A stretch of 64,000 bases of DNA from NCBI RefSeq assembly GCF_003265705.1, contig NW_020312967.1, positions 1,164,879 to 1,228,878 on the forward strand, in the 5' to 3' direction. The notes under the pieces were generated by a model. It ran no database searches. It had not been told where the DNA came from and saw nothing but the letters and a program-made list of their open reading frames with translations. Each line of letters starts with the position of its first letter. The first letter of the stretch is position 1. The DNA comes from Callorhinus ursinus. Lineage: Eukaryota; Chordata; Mammalia; Carnivora; Otariidae. Shown piece by piece: positions 31,519-42,965 of this stretch. The position numbers were made by a program, and so were the translations under genes.

Positions 31519-32545
31519 TTTGGGCTCTCCCATGTTTGTTTGTTTTTTTCAACCTTAGTAAATACAAAACAACTATAATCCTGCATATTATGTTTGCCCT
31601 ACTTACTGTCTTGTGGGTCATTGACACTGCCCTAGGTACCCATATTCCAGTCAGAAAATACACACCATTAATACTAACCAGGAAATATCCAAAATCCCCT
31701 CTAAACACATGCAACAAACTGCCAATCCTTTGGATGCCCTCAGTAAGGGGCAATGCTTCCTGGTGACCTCAGTTGCTGATAATTGCTAGCCTGAGCCTAG
31801 CTACTGGCCAGCCTGCTTCCTTAAAGGTACCTCTGGCTACATGTGGATAGGCATTATGGGAAAAGATGCTCAAATAACCCAAAAAATAAAACAACAAGGT
31901 AAGTTTGTTAATAATACCACCCAGTTTTGTGAGCAAATACTCCAGACACCGGCCAACACTTTTTCTTGGCTCTCAACAACTGCCTAAAACATTTGAATAC
32001 ACGTGTCTATCCAAGGTTTCCTCATTTTCATTGTAGTTTGCCACATAAGCATATGAATTCTAAAATTATGCCTAAACAAATTCAAATTCAATTGAATGAG
32101 ACATGGAACATTTCCATCATCAATTAACATTGGGGTGAATTGTAATAAGAGGTCTGACTCCATTTTTGATCTTTGACCACTGACAGTTTTCAAGCCACAT
32201 ACCTTCCCTTTCACCATTGCCCCATATATGGGGAAGCTAATACAAAAAAAAAAAAAAAAAAAGTCCATTAGTCCTCTTAGCGCCCACAGAAAGTTCAAAA
32301 CACACAAACCTTGGACAGGAAGAAACCCTCACCCCAAAACCACCTCTTAGCTAGAGCCAAAACCAAGCCATCACACCACAAATCCCTTTATGCTCTTGCC
32401 ATTATGAACCAGATTGCATGTGACCTGCTCTTCCATGAATTCCTTTTGTGAGTAATAAATTTTCTTCCAAATTCTTTTGGTGTGTGTGGCATCATCAGCC
32501 TCAATACCCAGCCCACAAATTAGGAAGGAGTCTCTCTTATCTCTG
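31519..32545 (+). repeat. Probable LTR-retroelement insert within the L1
   Basis: The L1 stops at about 31518 and resumes at about 32548. The insert ends like an LTR: 'GTGACCTGCTCTTCCATGAA', 'TGAGTAATAAATTTTCTTCC' with an AATAAA signal, then 'TTTTGGTGTGTGTGGCATCA'. It also has 'AAGAGGTCTGACTCCATTTT'. Together these suggest an endogenous retrovirus LTR with some internal remnant. It contains an 18-A run at 32244-32262. No intact frame; family unknown. Confidence 0.5.
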
Positions 32546-32730
32546 TATGGTTGCTATCATGGAATTAAACTAGAAATAAATTACAGAAAGATATCTAGAA
32601 AATCTCTAAATATTTGAAAAATAAACGCCATATTTCTCAATAATCAATGTTTCAAAAGTCACAAGGAAAGTTAGAAAATATTTTGAATTGAATGAAAATG
32701 AAAAGACAACATCAAAAATTTGATGATATA

Positions 32731-32920
32731 GGGGTGCCTAGGTGGTGCAGTAGGTTAAGCATCTGACTCTTGGTTTTGGCTCAGGTCATGATCTCAGGGT
32801 TGTGAGATGGAGCCCCACTTAGGGCTCTGCACTCAGTGTGGACTCTGCTTGAGATTCTCTCCCCCTAACCCTCCCCTCCACTCACTCTCTCTCCCTCTCA
32901 AATAAATAAATAAATCTTTA
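32731..32920 (+). mobile_element. Can-SINE, plus strand, with about 17-bp target duplication
   Basis: GGGGTGCCTAGGTGGTGCAG head, older 'ACTCTTGGTTTTGGCTCAGG' subtype and AATAAATAAATAAATCTTT tail. Flanks AAAAATTTGATGATATA (32714-32730) and AAAAATTTTGATAATATA (32921-32938) match apart from one gap and one change. Inserted in the ORF2 part of the L1M. Confidence 0.95.
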
Positions 32921-33409
32921 AAAAATTTTGATAATATAGCTAGAGCAGTTCTTAGAGGGAAGTTTATAGCATTTAATACTTAAAGTAGAAAAAGAAAATA
33001 TCTCAAAAGAATGATCTAAGTAAGCTTCCTCCTTAAAAAAAAGCTAAATATAGAAGGACAAATTACCAAAAGCAAAGAGAAGGAAAGATAATAAAAATAA
33101 GAGTAGAAATCAATGAAACTGAGAATAGAAAAAAGAGAAGCCATCAAACAAAAGGTTGGTGCTTTGAAAAGTTCAATAAAGTTGATACATTTCTCACTAG
33201 ACTGCCCAAGAAAAAAGCAGAGAGAAAAATACAAATTACAAATATCAGGAATAAATGAAGAGACATCACTACAGATCCTAGAGATATTTAAAGAACAAAG
33301 GAATACTATCAGCAATCTAGGGCCATAAATTCAACAACCTAAATGAAATGAACAAATTTTTTAAAGGACTAAACTACCAAATCTCACTCAAGGAGAAATT
33401 CACATGATA

Positions 33410-35120
33410 CACAACAATCTACACTATTATTGTGGAGATTTCAGTAAAAGGAGAGTGCTCAATTATATGAGAAAGAAATCTCTTATTCACAGAAGTTTTC
33501 ACATGTCTGCTATTATTTTTAAGTAGGTGGTTATTCTTCTAAATCTATCAAGTCAGAATGGTAACATTAGGAAGCCCACAGTGTCTTCTATTCAATAAAA
33601 ATGGTGTAGACCTTTTTAAAGTAATTTCTCTATATCCGATAAAGGTAAGAAATTTTTGGATGTTAATTATCACTATAACCTATGTATAACTTTCTGTCCT
33701 GAATATTCTGATCTCATTTTGTTTCCAAATCTGATTTTTCAAAATTAATCTAATACTTTTTAAAAACTAGAAGCCCATTGGATATTTTTGTCATAGAAGT
33801 TTGAAAAATTCCACCCAGATATGTCTAGGTATGGATTTATCTTGCATTTTGTTTGCCTGAAAAATGAAAAAAAAAATTCTTAATGTTCCCAGGGACGTCT
33901 TTCATTTGATGAAAAAAAATTTATTTTATGATTTCAATATGGCAGAAACTTCAGTTATGTGGGATTATTTTTATCTATGAAAACTGTCATTAGTAATTGG
34001 ATGTTGTTCTGCCTTGTCTTCCAGGATAATAATCTTTTTATCTCTAGCCAAAAATGAGTAATGATGAATGAGAAATTTTCTGCAGCACATATTCTGCTAT
34101 TCACTGATTCCATTGCATTTTAAAACCCCATGTTATGCACCTTGAGTAATCTGTAGCAAGGATTTCACTAAAGATTCTTCCTTCAATAGAAACTACTTGA
34201 AATCTTGGGAATATAGTGTGTGTAAAATATTTGTTTAATATATTCACAATTAGATCAAGGGAAATATCACCATGGATGACTTTGGTAGATCTTTTGCTTT
34301 GCTTTTGTTTTTTGTTTTTTAATTTTTGTTTTTAAATCCAGAAAATTTCTTCAGGAGCTGTTAGAATTATTTACTTTTTAAAAGACAGGCTTTATATAGT
34401 TATCTTATAAATTAATTCTGGGTTTTGGTATTTTGCATTGAAAGTTATCTTGATATTGAGACCTAAGACATATTCTAAACAGGTCATGAAGTCTAATTAA
34501 CCTTTTATCACATTCAACTACTTTAAGTTACATGAACTTGACTCTGTCCTCTAAATATAACAATACAATTTTGGCATCTCATTAATAAACATGACAGCAT
34601 TTATTAACACTGCCATGTAACTAAAGTAAAACTTCATCAATTCAAATCTCAAGGAACCAGAAGTAATCAAGCTAGAACTAAACAGGAACAAATTATCTGA
34701 CATCATATTTTAGTGGCAGGAGAGCTGAGAAGCTAAACAACTTGCTGTTTCTGTCAAACAATCTTGATTACTTGTCAGTGTGGAAGAAGTCAGTAGAGTA
34801 TGGAATGAAAGGTTAATTTACTTGCACTCACATAACCTCTCCCTCTCTTCTTATTGACAAATAACCAAGGTCATTAATTGAAGTTTGCAAATCGATTTCT
34901 ATGAATTCATGGCTCAGAGAATCTTGTACTTTAAATTACAAATATAATAGTATTTGAGATTTTCTATGCCAAAACATTCTATACTAAATTACTTACTATT
35001 ATTTTTATTTGGTGACAACTTGATTAAATGTTTATGGACAAAAAAGTACACATTTTCATTAGCTGTTCCTCAGAATTCTAAAAGAAATGTTTACTCAATT
35101 GCTCTTCTTTTTTTCATTCA
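33410..35120. other. No supported gene; AT-rich unique DNA
   Basis: Long AT-rich stretch without a named repeat, RNA gene or credible frame. T- and A-tracts occur near 33870 and 34305-34330. Confidence 0.5.
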
Positions 35121-35127
35121 CAAAATC

Positions 35128-35184
35128 CCTTCCTTCCTTCCTTCCTTCCTTCCTTCCTTCCTTCCTTCCTTCCTTCCTTTCTTC
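35128..35184. repeat. CCTT tetranucleotide microsatellite
   Basis: About thirteen TTCC units in series, going over into an imperfect CT-rich stretch to about 35226. A 104-codon frame that crosses it is an artefact of the repeat (it encodes a run of LPSF). Confidence 0.97.
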
Positions 35185-35394
35185 CTACCTTCTTTCCATC
35201 CTCCCTGCTTTCCTCTCTCCCTCCCTTCATATGTAAGACATATTAAAACATTTTTAGGTGCAATGTAAGACATATACTACCCTTTGATGTGTAATAATGT
35301 AGCATCACTTGAAAAGCTAACACATGATTTCATCTTCTGTATCAGGTGGACATTAACAGTGAGTATTAGGCAATAGTAATTAAAAGAAAAGCAG

Positions 35395-35580
35395 CTAGCA
35401 TTTATTTAATACACTGTGTACACATTATTACCTTCAAATTGTACAACCCTTACTTTTATCTTTACATTATAGGAATATAAAGCTCACAGAAAAATCACAA
35501 TGCTAGCATTAAACGTCAGAATTTTCACCCAGTTCCTCTGAGTCCAAAGTCAGAGCTCTTAATACCACACACCACTGCTA
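35395..35580 (-). repeat. MIR SINE, antisense
   Basis: 'CTAGCATTTATTTAATACAC', 'ACACATTATTACCTTCAAAT', 'TACATTATAGGAATATAAAG', 'GAGTCCAAAGTCAGAGCTCT' follow the antisense MIR ('tactatgtgccaggcac...ttacagatgaggaaact...gactccaaagcccatgctct'). Confidence 0.65.
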
Positions 35581-35734
35581 TTTATAGGAACAAAGTGAAA
35601 AAGAATGACAGAAATCATTTCTCCAACTTGGATATCAATTTATAGTTTCTCATATTCTAGGCACTGATTGAATTACAAAACAAAAACTCCTTCCTTTCTT
35701 GATTCCTTCCTTCTTATTTTCTCTATTCTGATGC

Positions 35735-36182
35735 TTTGATCTGGGGCCTTGTGGACCCTGGAGGGGGTCAGCTGATCCCAAGATTAAGCAATTCCTAGAG
35801 ACAGTAAATGACCCATCCAGAGCATGCCTTTCAAAAGCAAACCAACCAATCCAGAGCCTGTATCCCCAACAGTGTTTTTTATCAGGCTCTCAATATTTGC
35901 AGGTCTATCCACTTTCCCTTATCATCCCAGGGCCAGGTGCCAGACAACTATGAACAGTCCCTACCCAGAAATGCACACTGAAATTGTTCAGACTAGCCAA
36001 TCCTAAATCTGTTTACCCTGCCACCTGTCTCTGCCTCCTGACCGACCCAGTGCTTCCCTGTGTAGCTCTCCTGTGGTGTGGCATGCCTCCTCTCCTGGGA
36101 TTCAAGAGTAACAGACTTTCTTTTCAATGTCAGCAGTCTTACTTGTTGGCGTTACCATACCTGAATAATAATAAAACCTATT
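35735..36182 (+). repeat. Probable solo ERV LTR, plus strand
   Basis: A stretch richer in C and G than its surroundings, starting near 'GGGCCTTGTGGACCCTGGAG' and ending with an AATAAA signal (36170-36175) after 'GGCATGCCTCCTCTCCTGGG' and 'AGAGTAACAGACTTTCTTTT'. The order (C-rich U3, polyadenylation signal, short tail) fits an ERV1-type LTR. I cannot name the family or fix its ends. Confidence 0.5.
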
Positions 36183-36185
36183 AAA

Positions 36186-36260
36186 ACTCATTCTTTCTTT
36201 AATTTTTCTTTCTTTGTTCTCTCTCTCTCTCCTCCCCTCTCTCTTTCTTTCCTGTGCAGA
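36186..36260. repeat. Pyrimidine-rich low-complexity tract
   Basis: TTTCTTT and CTCTCTCT words for about 75 bases, ending CTTTCCTGTGCAG. It resembles a splice acceptor tract, but no exon follows. Confidence 0.85.
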
Positions 36261-36261
36261 A

Positions 36262-36730
36262 ACCAGTAGCTATTTAAATAAACTACTATCAAATTAGTGA
36301 AGTGTTGTACTGTCTTGGCTGGACTACATAAAATGAATTTTAGTAAAATGAGTACTATGAATTTTCAATGGACATATGTTCTTTCATATTTAATAATCTT
36401 GAGTGTGAAGAAATACTTCTAAAATCTGCCTTGAGTTATCTAAACTTTAGATGAGTGGGTCAGTCTTTAAATATCAATTATATTTTTAGAAATAAGGGAA
36501 AATTATTCACTAGAGTCCTTAAACAACAGCATATGTTCTTTCCTCCCTATTAACTATAGATAAATACCAAGTTTAAATGTAAACTTTGTTTGGCTGCTAA
36601 GACAAAATATGGGTACAAATTTTTGAAATGGTGCCAACCTCACTCTACCCTCAATTTAGAAAATATAATGAAAAAAATTTGCTGAAACCAAAGAACCAAA
36701 TGAATTGACTTTAAAATCCTTTTCTCAGCA
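36262..36730. other. No recognisable gene or repeat
   Basis: AT-rich unique-looking DNA upstream of a young L1 insertion. Confidence 0.45.
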
Positions 36731-36750
36731 CCTTAATAAAAGCCATTTTT

Positions 36751-36986
36751 TTAAAATTTTTTATTGTTATGTTAATCACCATATATTACATCATTAGTTT
36801 TTGGTGCAGTGTTCCATGATTCATTGTTTGTTCATAACACCCAGTGCTCCATGCAGAACGTGCCCTCCTCAATACCCATCACCAGGATAACCCATCCCCC
36901 TCCCCCCCTCCCCTCTAGAACCCTCAGTTTGTTTTTCAGAGTCCATCATCTCTCATGGTTTGTCTCCCCTTTGACATACTCCCCTT
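36751..36986 (-). mobile_element. Young carnivore L1 3' end, minus strand, 18-bp target duplication
   Basis: On the plus strand: T-rich tail, 'TTATTGTTATGTTAATCACC', 'GTGTTCCATGATTCATTGTT'-like, 'CACCCAGTGCTCCATGCAGA' and 'CATCATCTCTCATGGTTTGT'. This is the reverse of the 3' end of recent caniform L1s. TTAATAAAAGCCATTTTT flanks it on both sides (36733-36750 and 36987-37004) without a mismatch. About 236 bases, strongly 5'-truncated. Confidence 0.95.
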
Positions 36987-37004
36987 TTAATAAAAGCCAT
37001 TTTT

Positions 37005-37300
37005 AATTAGATGTTTTTTCGTGCCAATTACAGAGAATGCTTGTGAACTTTATTTTATTTGGATAGCTTTCATTTTTAAATGTATATTTTGGATTTTTTG
37101 TGTTTATTTTTTTTGTTTTGTGGAATTCTGTTTTCACTTAAGTTTTAGCCCAATTCTGGGTTTCATTCTTGACTTTAAGTTTTCTAAGTTGTCCTCAATT
37201 ATATACTATTATTTATTTTTCAATTTCCTGTGTGCTTGTGATCCACTTACTCACCCTTTCCTTTTCTTGGGGAGCTGATACTCTCTCAAACCCACTCGTT
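37005..37300. other. No recognisable gene or repeat
   Basis: T-rich sequence; overlapping short frames have no recognisable product. Confidence 0.4.
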
Positions 37301-37304
37301 TTCT

Positions 37305-37560
37305 CTTTTATTCATTTATCAAAAATTTTCTGGGCATTCATCATCTGCCAGTAATAATTCAAGGCCCCCAGGGACATAAGGATGACAAAGGATGTTCTGG
37401 AGGAGATGAAAAAAAGAATAAAAAGTCAATAATTCATTAAGGCAAAGGTGAAAATTGTTGTAATGAAAGTAAGTAGTAAATACGTGAGATCAATGACGTC
37501 AGGAATGGGATAAGGGAGATTTTCATTGAGGTGCTGCTGATAGAGGGAAGTGTTATAGGA
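37305..37560 (-). repeat. L2-like fragment, antisense
   Basis: 'TTTATTCATTTATCAAAAAT', 'GGGCATTCATCATCTGCCAG', 'AAGTCAATAATTCATTAAGG' and 'TTTTCATTGAGGTGCTGCTG' loosely follow the antisense pattern that starts 'ttcattcaacaaatatttattgagcacctactatgtgccagg' in L2-type repeats. Confidence 0.45.
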
Positions 37561-37564
37561 CAAA

Positions 37565-38985
37565 AAGACATTTTCCAGGGAGACAAGGGGGGCGGTGGGT
37601 AAAGAGTATCTATGACAAAGTTACCAGAATTCTCCAATGCAACAGTTTATTTTGAAAGGTGCAAAGTAATGATGGTGGAATAGAAGTGCAGAGAGGCTGG
37701 AATGCTGGTAATACTAAGTTTACTCCCTTCCCACATATATTTTTCAAGTTGCTCTGACCTGTCCCAAGTTCTAAAACGTTGCTTCTGTGGACTATTTCTC
37801 CAGACTCCTTTTCCATTTTGGTTTCTATTTGGGTTCAGCTAAGAGTTGGTATTGGTAGGAGACAGGAGTGTAGAAAAGGGAGAGTAGAGGTGCATCATTT
37901 CCTCATTCCCTCCCTAATTCAGTGCAGATATTCTGGCAGAAACTATATCCCTTCATGATGGTACTTTCCCCCTTGGTGGTCCCTCTTCCATGTTTCCAAT
38001 TCTCACGGGGTTCCAGTAATTTCCTTCCTCCCTTGTCTCTTTGATCCTAGTGATGGCAACTGACTTCCCATTATTTCTACTTTCAAATTTAATTACAAAT
38101 GGCCTTTAGAATACCAACTATTTTTTTTAATCTTGTTTTAACCAATTCAATATAATCTTGGCTTTCGGTATATTTGTAAAAATAAATAAACACAAAGACA
38201 GGAAAATTAATGGTAGGAGATAAGCAAAAGAAAGTTTTTTAAATCCCTGAATTTCACATATGATTTCTGGATATGGGGCTCAATTCTGGTTATGAGCAAA
38301 GGCAAAAGGGCAGTTGATTTTTTTTTTGTTTTGTTTTATAATCAGAACTAAATACAAAGTCTAGTAGAAACATTCAGAGATACAGAAGGTTGGGTGTCTA
38401 GGTGGAGGATATTATCACCATAGAAACAAAGACAGCAAGACACCATAGGCAGGAGCTTTCTGAGAGAAAGTACTCTAGCTGTGTCCTTTTTTCTTTCTTA
38501 TTTGACCTTGGGATAATAAATGCCTAACCTGTTCACATAGAAGGTCAAGAAACAGCAAAGCCAACCAGAATTATTTGAAAACAAGATTAACTTCTGAAGA
38601 ATATTGAAGACTAGCTGGGTTGAAAATATATAACAAAGACCAGGCTGTTGGTGCACCATTATCTTCTCAAACCTCATTCCATAAATTCCATTTCCTGAAG
38701 GAAAATATATGTAGTTCATAGGTTAGGTAAAATGAACAGGGCAAAGCAAGCAGCCAAGATTACAAACATCATAAACTATACTCCCTGAGATGCAACCTCA
38801 AATTTGCTCCTTAAACTCATCTATAAGAATATGAGGATCCTGGGCTTTTGCCTGCCCCCAAATATGTAACACCAGGCAAGGTAATCATAACTGATAATAA
38901 TTGATAATGACTGAAGATAAAAATAAAAATAACTGATAAAATGAAAAATCCCAAGGGTATATGAGCCTCTGTGTATACATTGTGA
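37565..38985. other. No supported gene
   Basis: Unrecognised sequence; short minus-strand frames (37610-37816, 38498-38719, 38817-39017) without content. T-tract near 38319. Confidence 0.45.
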
Positions 38986-38989
38986 TTAT

Positions 38990-40750
38990 CTGTAAAATAA
39001 ACATCTATGAGATCCAAGCATTATGAAAGAGAAATAAACTGAGTAATCTACACCACAGAACACAGAATTAATGGACCAGACAGAATAATAACATAACTTA
39101 AGCATAATAATTGCCTTTACAGAGATAAAAAGAGTGGAAATATAAAACAAAATGAAAAGCAGTTGTAATTAAAAAAAAGAAGAAGAAGAAGAAGAAGAAC
39201 CAAGTAGAAACACCGGATGTGAAAAATATGTGTTAATTATTAAAATAAAGAACTCCATGGAGGTACTGAATAGAAGAATGTTTCCAGAGAGGAAATGCAC
39301 TATTGACTGATACATCATGTCAAAAAATTCTTCCAAACACATCTGGGACAAAGAGATGGAAATAATGAATGAAAGAGGGAAAAGAAAGATAGGAATGAAG
39401 TACGTGTTTTTATACCTATTTTAAAAACCCGCCACAGGAGCAGAAGAAGGGAATATAATGAAAGGTAAAAATACCTGAAAAATGATGTCAGATAATTTTT
39501 CAGAATTAAAGTCTTAAAATCTCCAATTGAAAGAGTTTATAAAATACCCAACAGGATAGGGTAAGACACACACACACAGAGTTTAGTAAAATATTAAAAA
39601 TATCATACTACAAGTAGAAAACTCTGAAAGCATCCAGGGAGCAAAAATATTGTACATACCAAAAGAATACAGTAAATGAAAAAGGCACAGAAAATTATTT
39701 GCATACTGCTGACAATAAATAAAAAAGAACCTTGAACCTACCTGCAATTAATTTCATACCGAGTTGCACTATCATTTAAAAGAAAAGTGAAATAAGTATA
39801 TCATCAACATATGAACAAGAAGCCAAAACTGAAATAAAGAACAATTCTCCACTTTCAGGCACTTTTGGAAGAACGGCACCCAAAAAAGTTGACACAAATC
39901 TTGGCGGTTACTTATAGAAAGTCAGGTTAAGAAAACACCTCAGTAGATCAGCAATAACTAAAAATAAGGTAAAATAGTATATCCATGAAAATTCAGAACT
40001 AAAACTCCAATGAGAGGGAAAGACTGCTGGGAAATGAAAGCAGGCCATAGTATTACCAATTTGAAAGCAAGGCACATGCTCTAAGAACTTTTAGAAACTG
40101 AGAGGAAAAAGTCAACAAGGTGAGTCTTGTTATGAGAGGAATAACTACTAGTTGAACAGAAACGGAAGAGTAGTCAGATCAGCGAAGTGCTGTTAGGGCA
40201 GGCAAACAAAGTGAGGAGAAGTAAAAACTTACAATAAATATAATGTATGATATAAGATAGCAGAAATAAGCTCTAATATAAAAGTAACGACAATTTAACA
40301 TAAATAAAGAAAGATCTCCCATTAGATAAAAACCAAAATTCAGAAATAGGTTGTCAACAAGAGAGAAATTTAAATCAAAGATGGAAAAAGATATACGGGA
40401 CATAATAAGCTCAAATAAAACAAGAGCAGAATTTGACATTGACAGAATGTACATGAAAGCAGAAAAACAACAAAGTCATTATAAAGAATAAACAGAAAAG
40501 TTTTATAATGATATTTCATATACACTTACCCACATACACAATCCCAGAGAGAGTGAATGACTTTACACTTCAGAGAAAATACACATCATTTTCTAGCATC
40601 CGTGTTACATTCACAAAAGTCATTCATAGAATAATTCTCAGAAAAAGCATCAAAATAAATTCCAAGAATTCAACATCCTACAATGTTCTTTTTTATAATG
40701 CTATGAAAATATAAATTGATAACAAAAGCATAACTACAAAAATCCATGTA
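38990..40750 (+). repeat. Old L1/HAL1-like element, sense, diverged
   Basis: A-rich sense-strand LINE texture with ORF1-type phrases: 'AATGATGTCAGATAATTTTT', 'AATCTCCAATTGAAAGAGTT', 'AAATACCCAACAGGATAGGG', 'CATCCAGGGAGCAAAAATAT'. The order recalls HAL1 or L1M5, which carry an ORF1 domain. The frames are destroyed. The right half is more diverged and the limits are approximate. Confidence 0.55.
39177..39199. repeat. AAG trinucleotide repeat
   Basis: Seven to eight AAG units after an A-tract, within the old LINE. Confidence 0.92.
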
Positions 40751-40869
40751 TATAGAAACCGAAATGTATATTAAATAGCCCTTGCCTTAAAAGCAAACTT
40801 ATCATCCATATGGGTGTGGTTAAAGCACTCCTTGAAAAGATACTGTGACATTGTGATTTATAGTAAGAA

Positions 40870-41160
40870 ATATATAGTTCTGGCACAGAGCTCCTAAAAC
40901 ACTTGGAATTTCTTAAGTGCTGAGAGCTACAAAAGCATCTTTTGCTATTCTAACGAGGCCACTTGTGGGCCACACCTGAAGATGGAGGCTGATTGCCAGG
41001 AAAATCAACAATGCGATTAGGCTAGAACTTTTGGTCCCACTCCCTGACCTCGAGAGAGAGAGGGGCTGAAGGTTGAATCCATCACCAATGGCCAGTGGTT
41101 TAATCCATCATGCCTATGTAATGAAGCCTTCATAAAACCCCAAAAAGATGGGGTTCAATT
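40870..41160 (+). repeat. ERVL-type LTR fragment
   Basis: The segment 'ACCAATGGCCAGTGGTTTAA', 'TCCATCATGCCTATGTAATG', 'AAGCCTTCATAAAACCCCAA' matches a widespread mammalian LTR block ('tggcggtttagtcaatcatgcctatgtaatgaagcctccataaaaaccc'). Upstream 'GGCCACTTGTGGGCCACACC' is the diverged U3. Ends not defined. Confidence 0.65.
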
Positions 41161-41164
41161 GAAA

Positions 41165-41728
41165 AGTAACATTAACCTGTGCACCTGAGTTACAATAATA
41201 ACAATTTTTTTAATGATAAATATTTGCACCCTTGGACAAAGTGAACTTTTACATACACTTCAAAATCCCTAGTTTCACTGCTAAATGGCCCCCTGAATGT
41301 TCTTTAGAGGAGAGCATCCACAGAGGCTGTGCAGCTCTACCTATGTGACTCTGCCTTCTTCAGAACATCGCACTTAGGGGGTAAGGGAGCACCTGTGTCC
41401 ACTCCAGGCAATGAGGCAAGAAAAGCTCATCTGGAGCCCAACCAACCTTCTTTCATCAGCCCTACCTCACCAAAGGTCTCCCTGGTTCCTCTTGTGCTCC
41501 AGGTTTAGCCATTAGGATTAAAAGTTTGTCTTTTGTTTCTCTGAAATGTTTTATGATTCTCCTATATTGATATTTGATTATTTTTATTTAAAGCTGGGCC
41601 TCAGGTTGAGAGTCACGACTTAGAGGAAGCCAAATTTTGATCCAAAAGAATTTATTAAATTAAAAAAAAAAATGAGCCTTATCAACATTTACTGCTGGGA
41701 AACACAAGCTTTGTCTAGCAAATTGACT
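41165..41728. other. No recognisable gene or repeat
   Basis: May still include LTR sequence at the left, but I cannot follow it. No supportable frame. Confidence 0.4.
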
Positions 41729-41747
41729 TTTAAAATAACCTTCTTTT

Positions 41748-41934
41748 GGGGCGCCTGGGTGGCTCATTCGTTAAGCGTCTGCCTTCAGCTCAGGTCATGA
41801 TCCCGGAATCCTGGGATCGAGCCCCACATGGGGGTCCCTGCTCGGCGGGAGGCCTGCTTCTCCCTCTCCCACTCCCCCTGCTTGTGCTCCCTCTCTCGCT
41901 ATGTCTCTCTGTCAAATAAATAAAAATCTTAAAA
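41748..41934 (+). mobile_element. Can-SINE, arctoid-type variant, plus strand
   Basis: An intact-looking copy: GGGGCGCCTGGGTGGCTCAT head, 'AAGCGTCTGCCTTCAGCTCA', 'GGCCTGCTTCTCCCTCTCCC', 'CTTGTGCTCCCTCTCTCGCT', tail AAATAAATAAAAATCTT. Low divergence from the arctoid consensus makes it one of the youngest. Flanks: TTAAAATAACCTTCTTTT (41730-41747) and TAAAATAACCTTTTTT (41935-41950). Confidence 0.96.
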
Positions 41935-41950
41935 TAAAATAACCTTTTTT

Positions 41951-42144
41951 CTAGAGATTTATTTATTTATTCTTAGAGAGAGAGGGAGCACAAGAGGGGT
42001 GAGGGGCAGAGGGAGAGGAGAATCTCAAGCCGGTTTCCCGTTGACTGAGGAGGCCTGCGCAGGGCTGGGTCTCAAGACCCCGAGATCATGACCTGCACCA
42101 AAATTGAGTCCTATGCTTAAACAACTGAGCCACCCAGGCACCCC
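41951..42144 (-). mobile_element. Can-SINE, minus strand, adjoining the previous one
   Basis: Older, more diverged copy ending GCCACCCAGGCACCCC. Its right flank TTAAAATAATCT (42145-42156) repeats the same target word seen left of and between the two SINEs. The plus-strand SINE therefore landed in the earlier element's left target duplication. Confidence 0.93.
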
Positions 42145-42164
42145 TTAAAATAATCTCTTCAATA

Positions 42165-42585
42165 ATATTTTGTGTAGCTTCTAATGCAGATCAAAAAGAA
42201 AAAAGTGTTTCTATTCTCTCATATTTTATAAAACTTCTTGGGGCTATATTTAGAGAGTACCTCATGTAGTAAAAGTAGTTGCTTAGGAAAGCTTACTAAT
42301 GTATGAAGATATAAGTATCATATATAGATTTCATTGAGTATAAGAAGAAAGAATGATGAAGGTTTATTCTGTTATAGTATTGATATTCTGGGTTATGGGA
42401 AAATATTACATAAAAATGAGACTTACTAGTATTATACAATATTAAAATTTGGCATTAAGATTAAAAATGATTAAAAAATTTTAAAGTTGAAATGTATCTC
42501 AGGACCATGGTTCCAAAACCTAACTTTATATATGATTCAATGAGGTCTTTTTAAAAAATATTTTTTCTAGACCCTAGCCAGACCA
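42165..42585. other. No recognisable gene or repeat
   Basis: AT-rich unique-looking sequence. Confidence 0.4.
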
Positions 42586-42589
42586 AGCT

Positions 42590-42965
42590 ATTGAGACAGA
42601 ATATACAAAATTTTTATAAAGATATCTCTTTAGCAATGTTTTATTATGCAAATTATCAAACAAAAAGAAAAACTGAAAAAATTTACAGTGAATACCCATC
42701 ACCTAGATATCACAATTAACATTTCAGTATACTTGCTTTATCATACATCTATCCCTCAGATATCGATCTTATTTTTTTATGCACATCAAAGTAAGTTTCA
42801 GATACTGGCATACCACCTCTTAAATACTTCGGCATGCATGCCATTAACTAGAGTTCAATATTTATCTCTCTTTTTCATCTTTTCAGTTAAATTTAATATA
42901 CAAAGCAATATGCAAATCTTCAAAGTACAACTCAGTAAGTTTTGATAAAGGTAATCTTATGTACT
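42590..42965 (-). repeat. L1M 3' UTR-like fragment, antisense
   Basis: 'TACAGTGAATACCCATCACC', 'TATACTTGCTTTATCATACA', 'CATCAAAGTAAGTTTCAGAT', 'AAATACTTCGGCATGCATGC', 'TTAACTAGAGTTCAATATTT' follow a known old-L1 3' UTR pattern. The 99-codon frame at 42646-42945 comes from this repeat. Confidence 0.7.

Larger units (their letters stand above)
30640..33405 (+). repeat. L1M, sense, with ORF1 and ORF2 remnants, broken by two insertions
   Basis: ORF1-side text (about 30745-31250: 'GAAGACATACAAAGAATCAA', 'GAGAATTTTCCAAAATAATC', 'AACACCAAGCAAAATAATTG') is followed by ORF2 endonuclease-side text (31290-31518: 'AATGATAAAAGGTTCAACTT') and reverse-transcriptase-side text (32560-33400: 'TCTAGAAAATCTCTAAATAT', 'AGGGAAGTTTATAGCATTTA', 'GGTGCTTTGAAAAGTTCAAT', 'AAATATCAGGAATAAATGAA'). 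Frames are broken many times. The C-terminal end and 3' UTR are missing. Confidence 0.85.

Noticed and set aside
31346..31766. 135- and 114-codon frames on opposite strands
   Set aside because: They cross the border between an L1 and the LTR-like insert, so neither can be an intact protein.
34954..35268. 104-codon frame with repeated LPSF
   Set aside because: Produced by the CCTT microsatellite.
36186..36262. Pyrimidine tract ending in CAG, like a splice acceptor
   Set aside because: No open exon or donor site follows, and CT-rich tracts are frequent here.
41748..41820. tRNA-like head with A- and B-box-like sequences
   Set aside because: It is the tRNA-Lys-derived part of a Can-SINE, not a tRNA gene. 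The same holds for the other SINE copies with a head.
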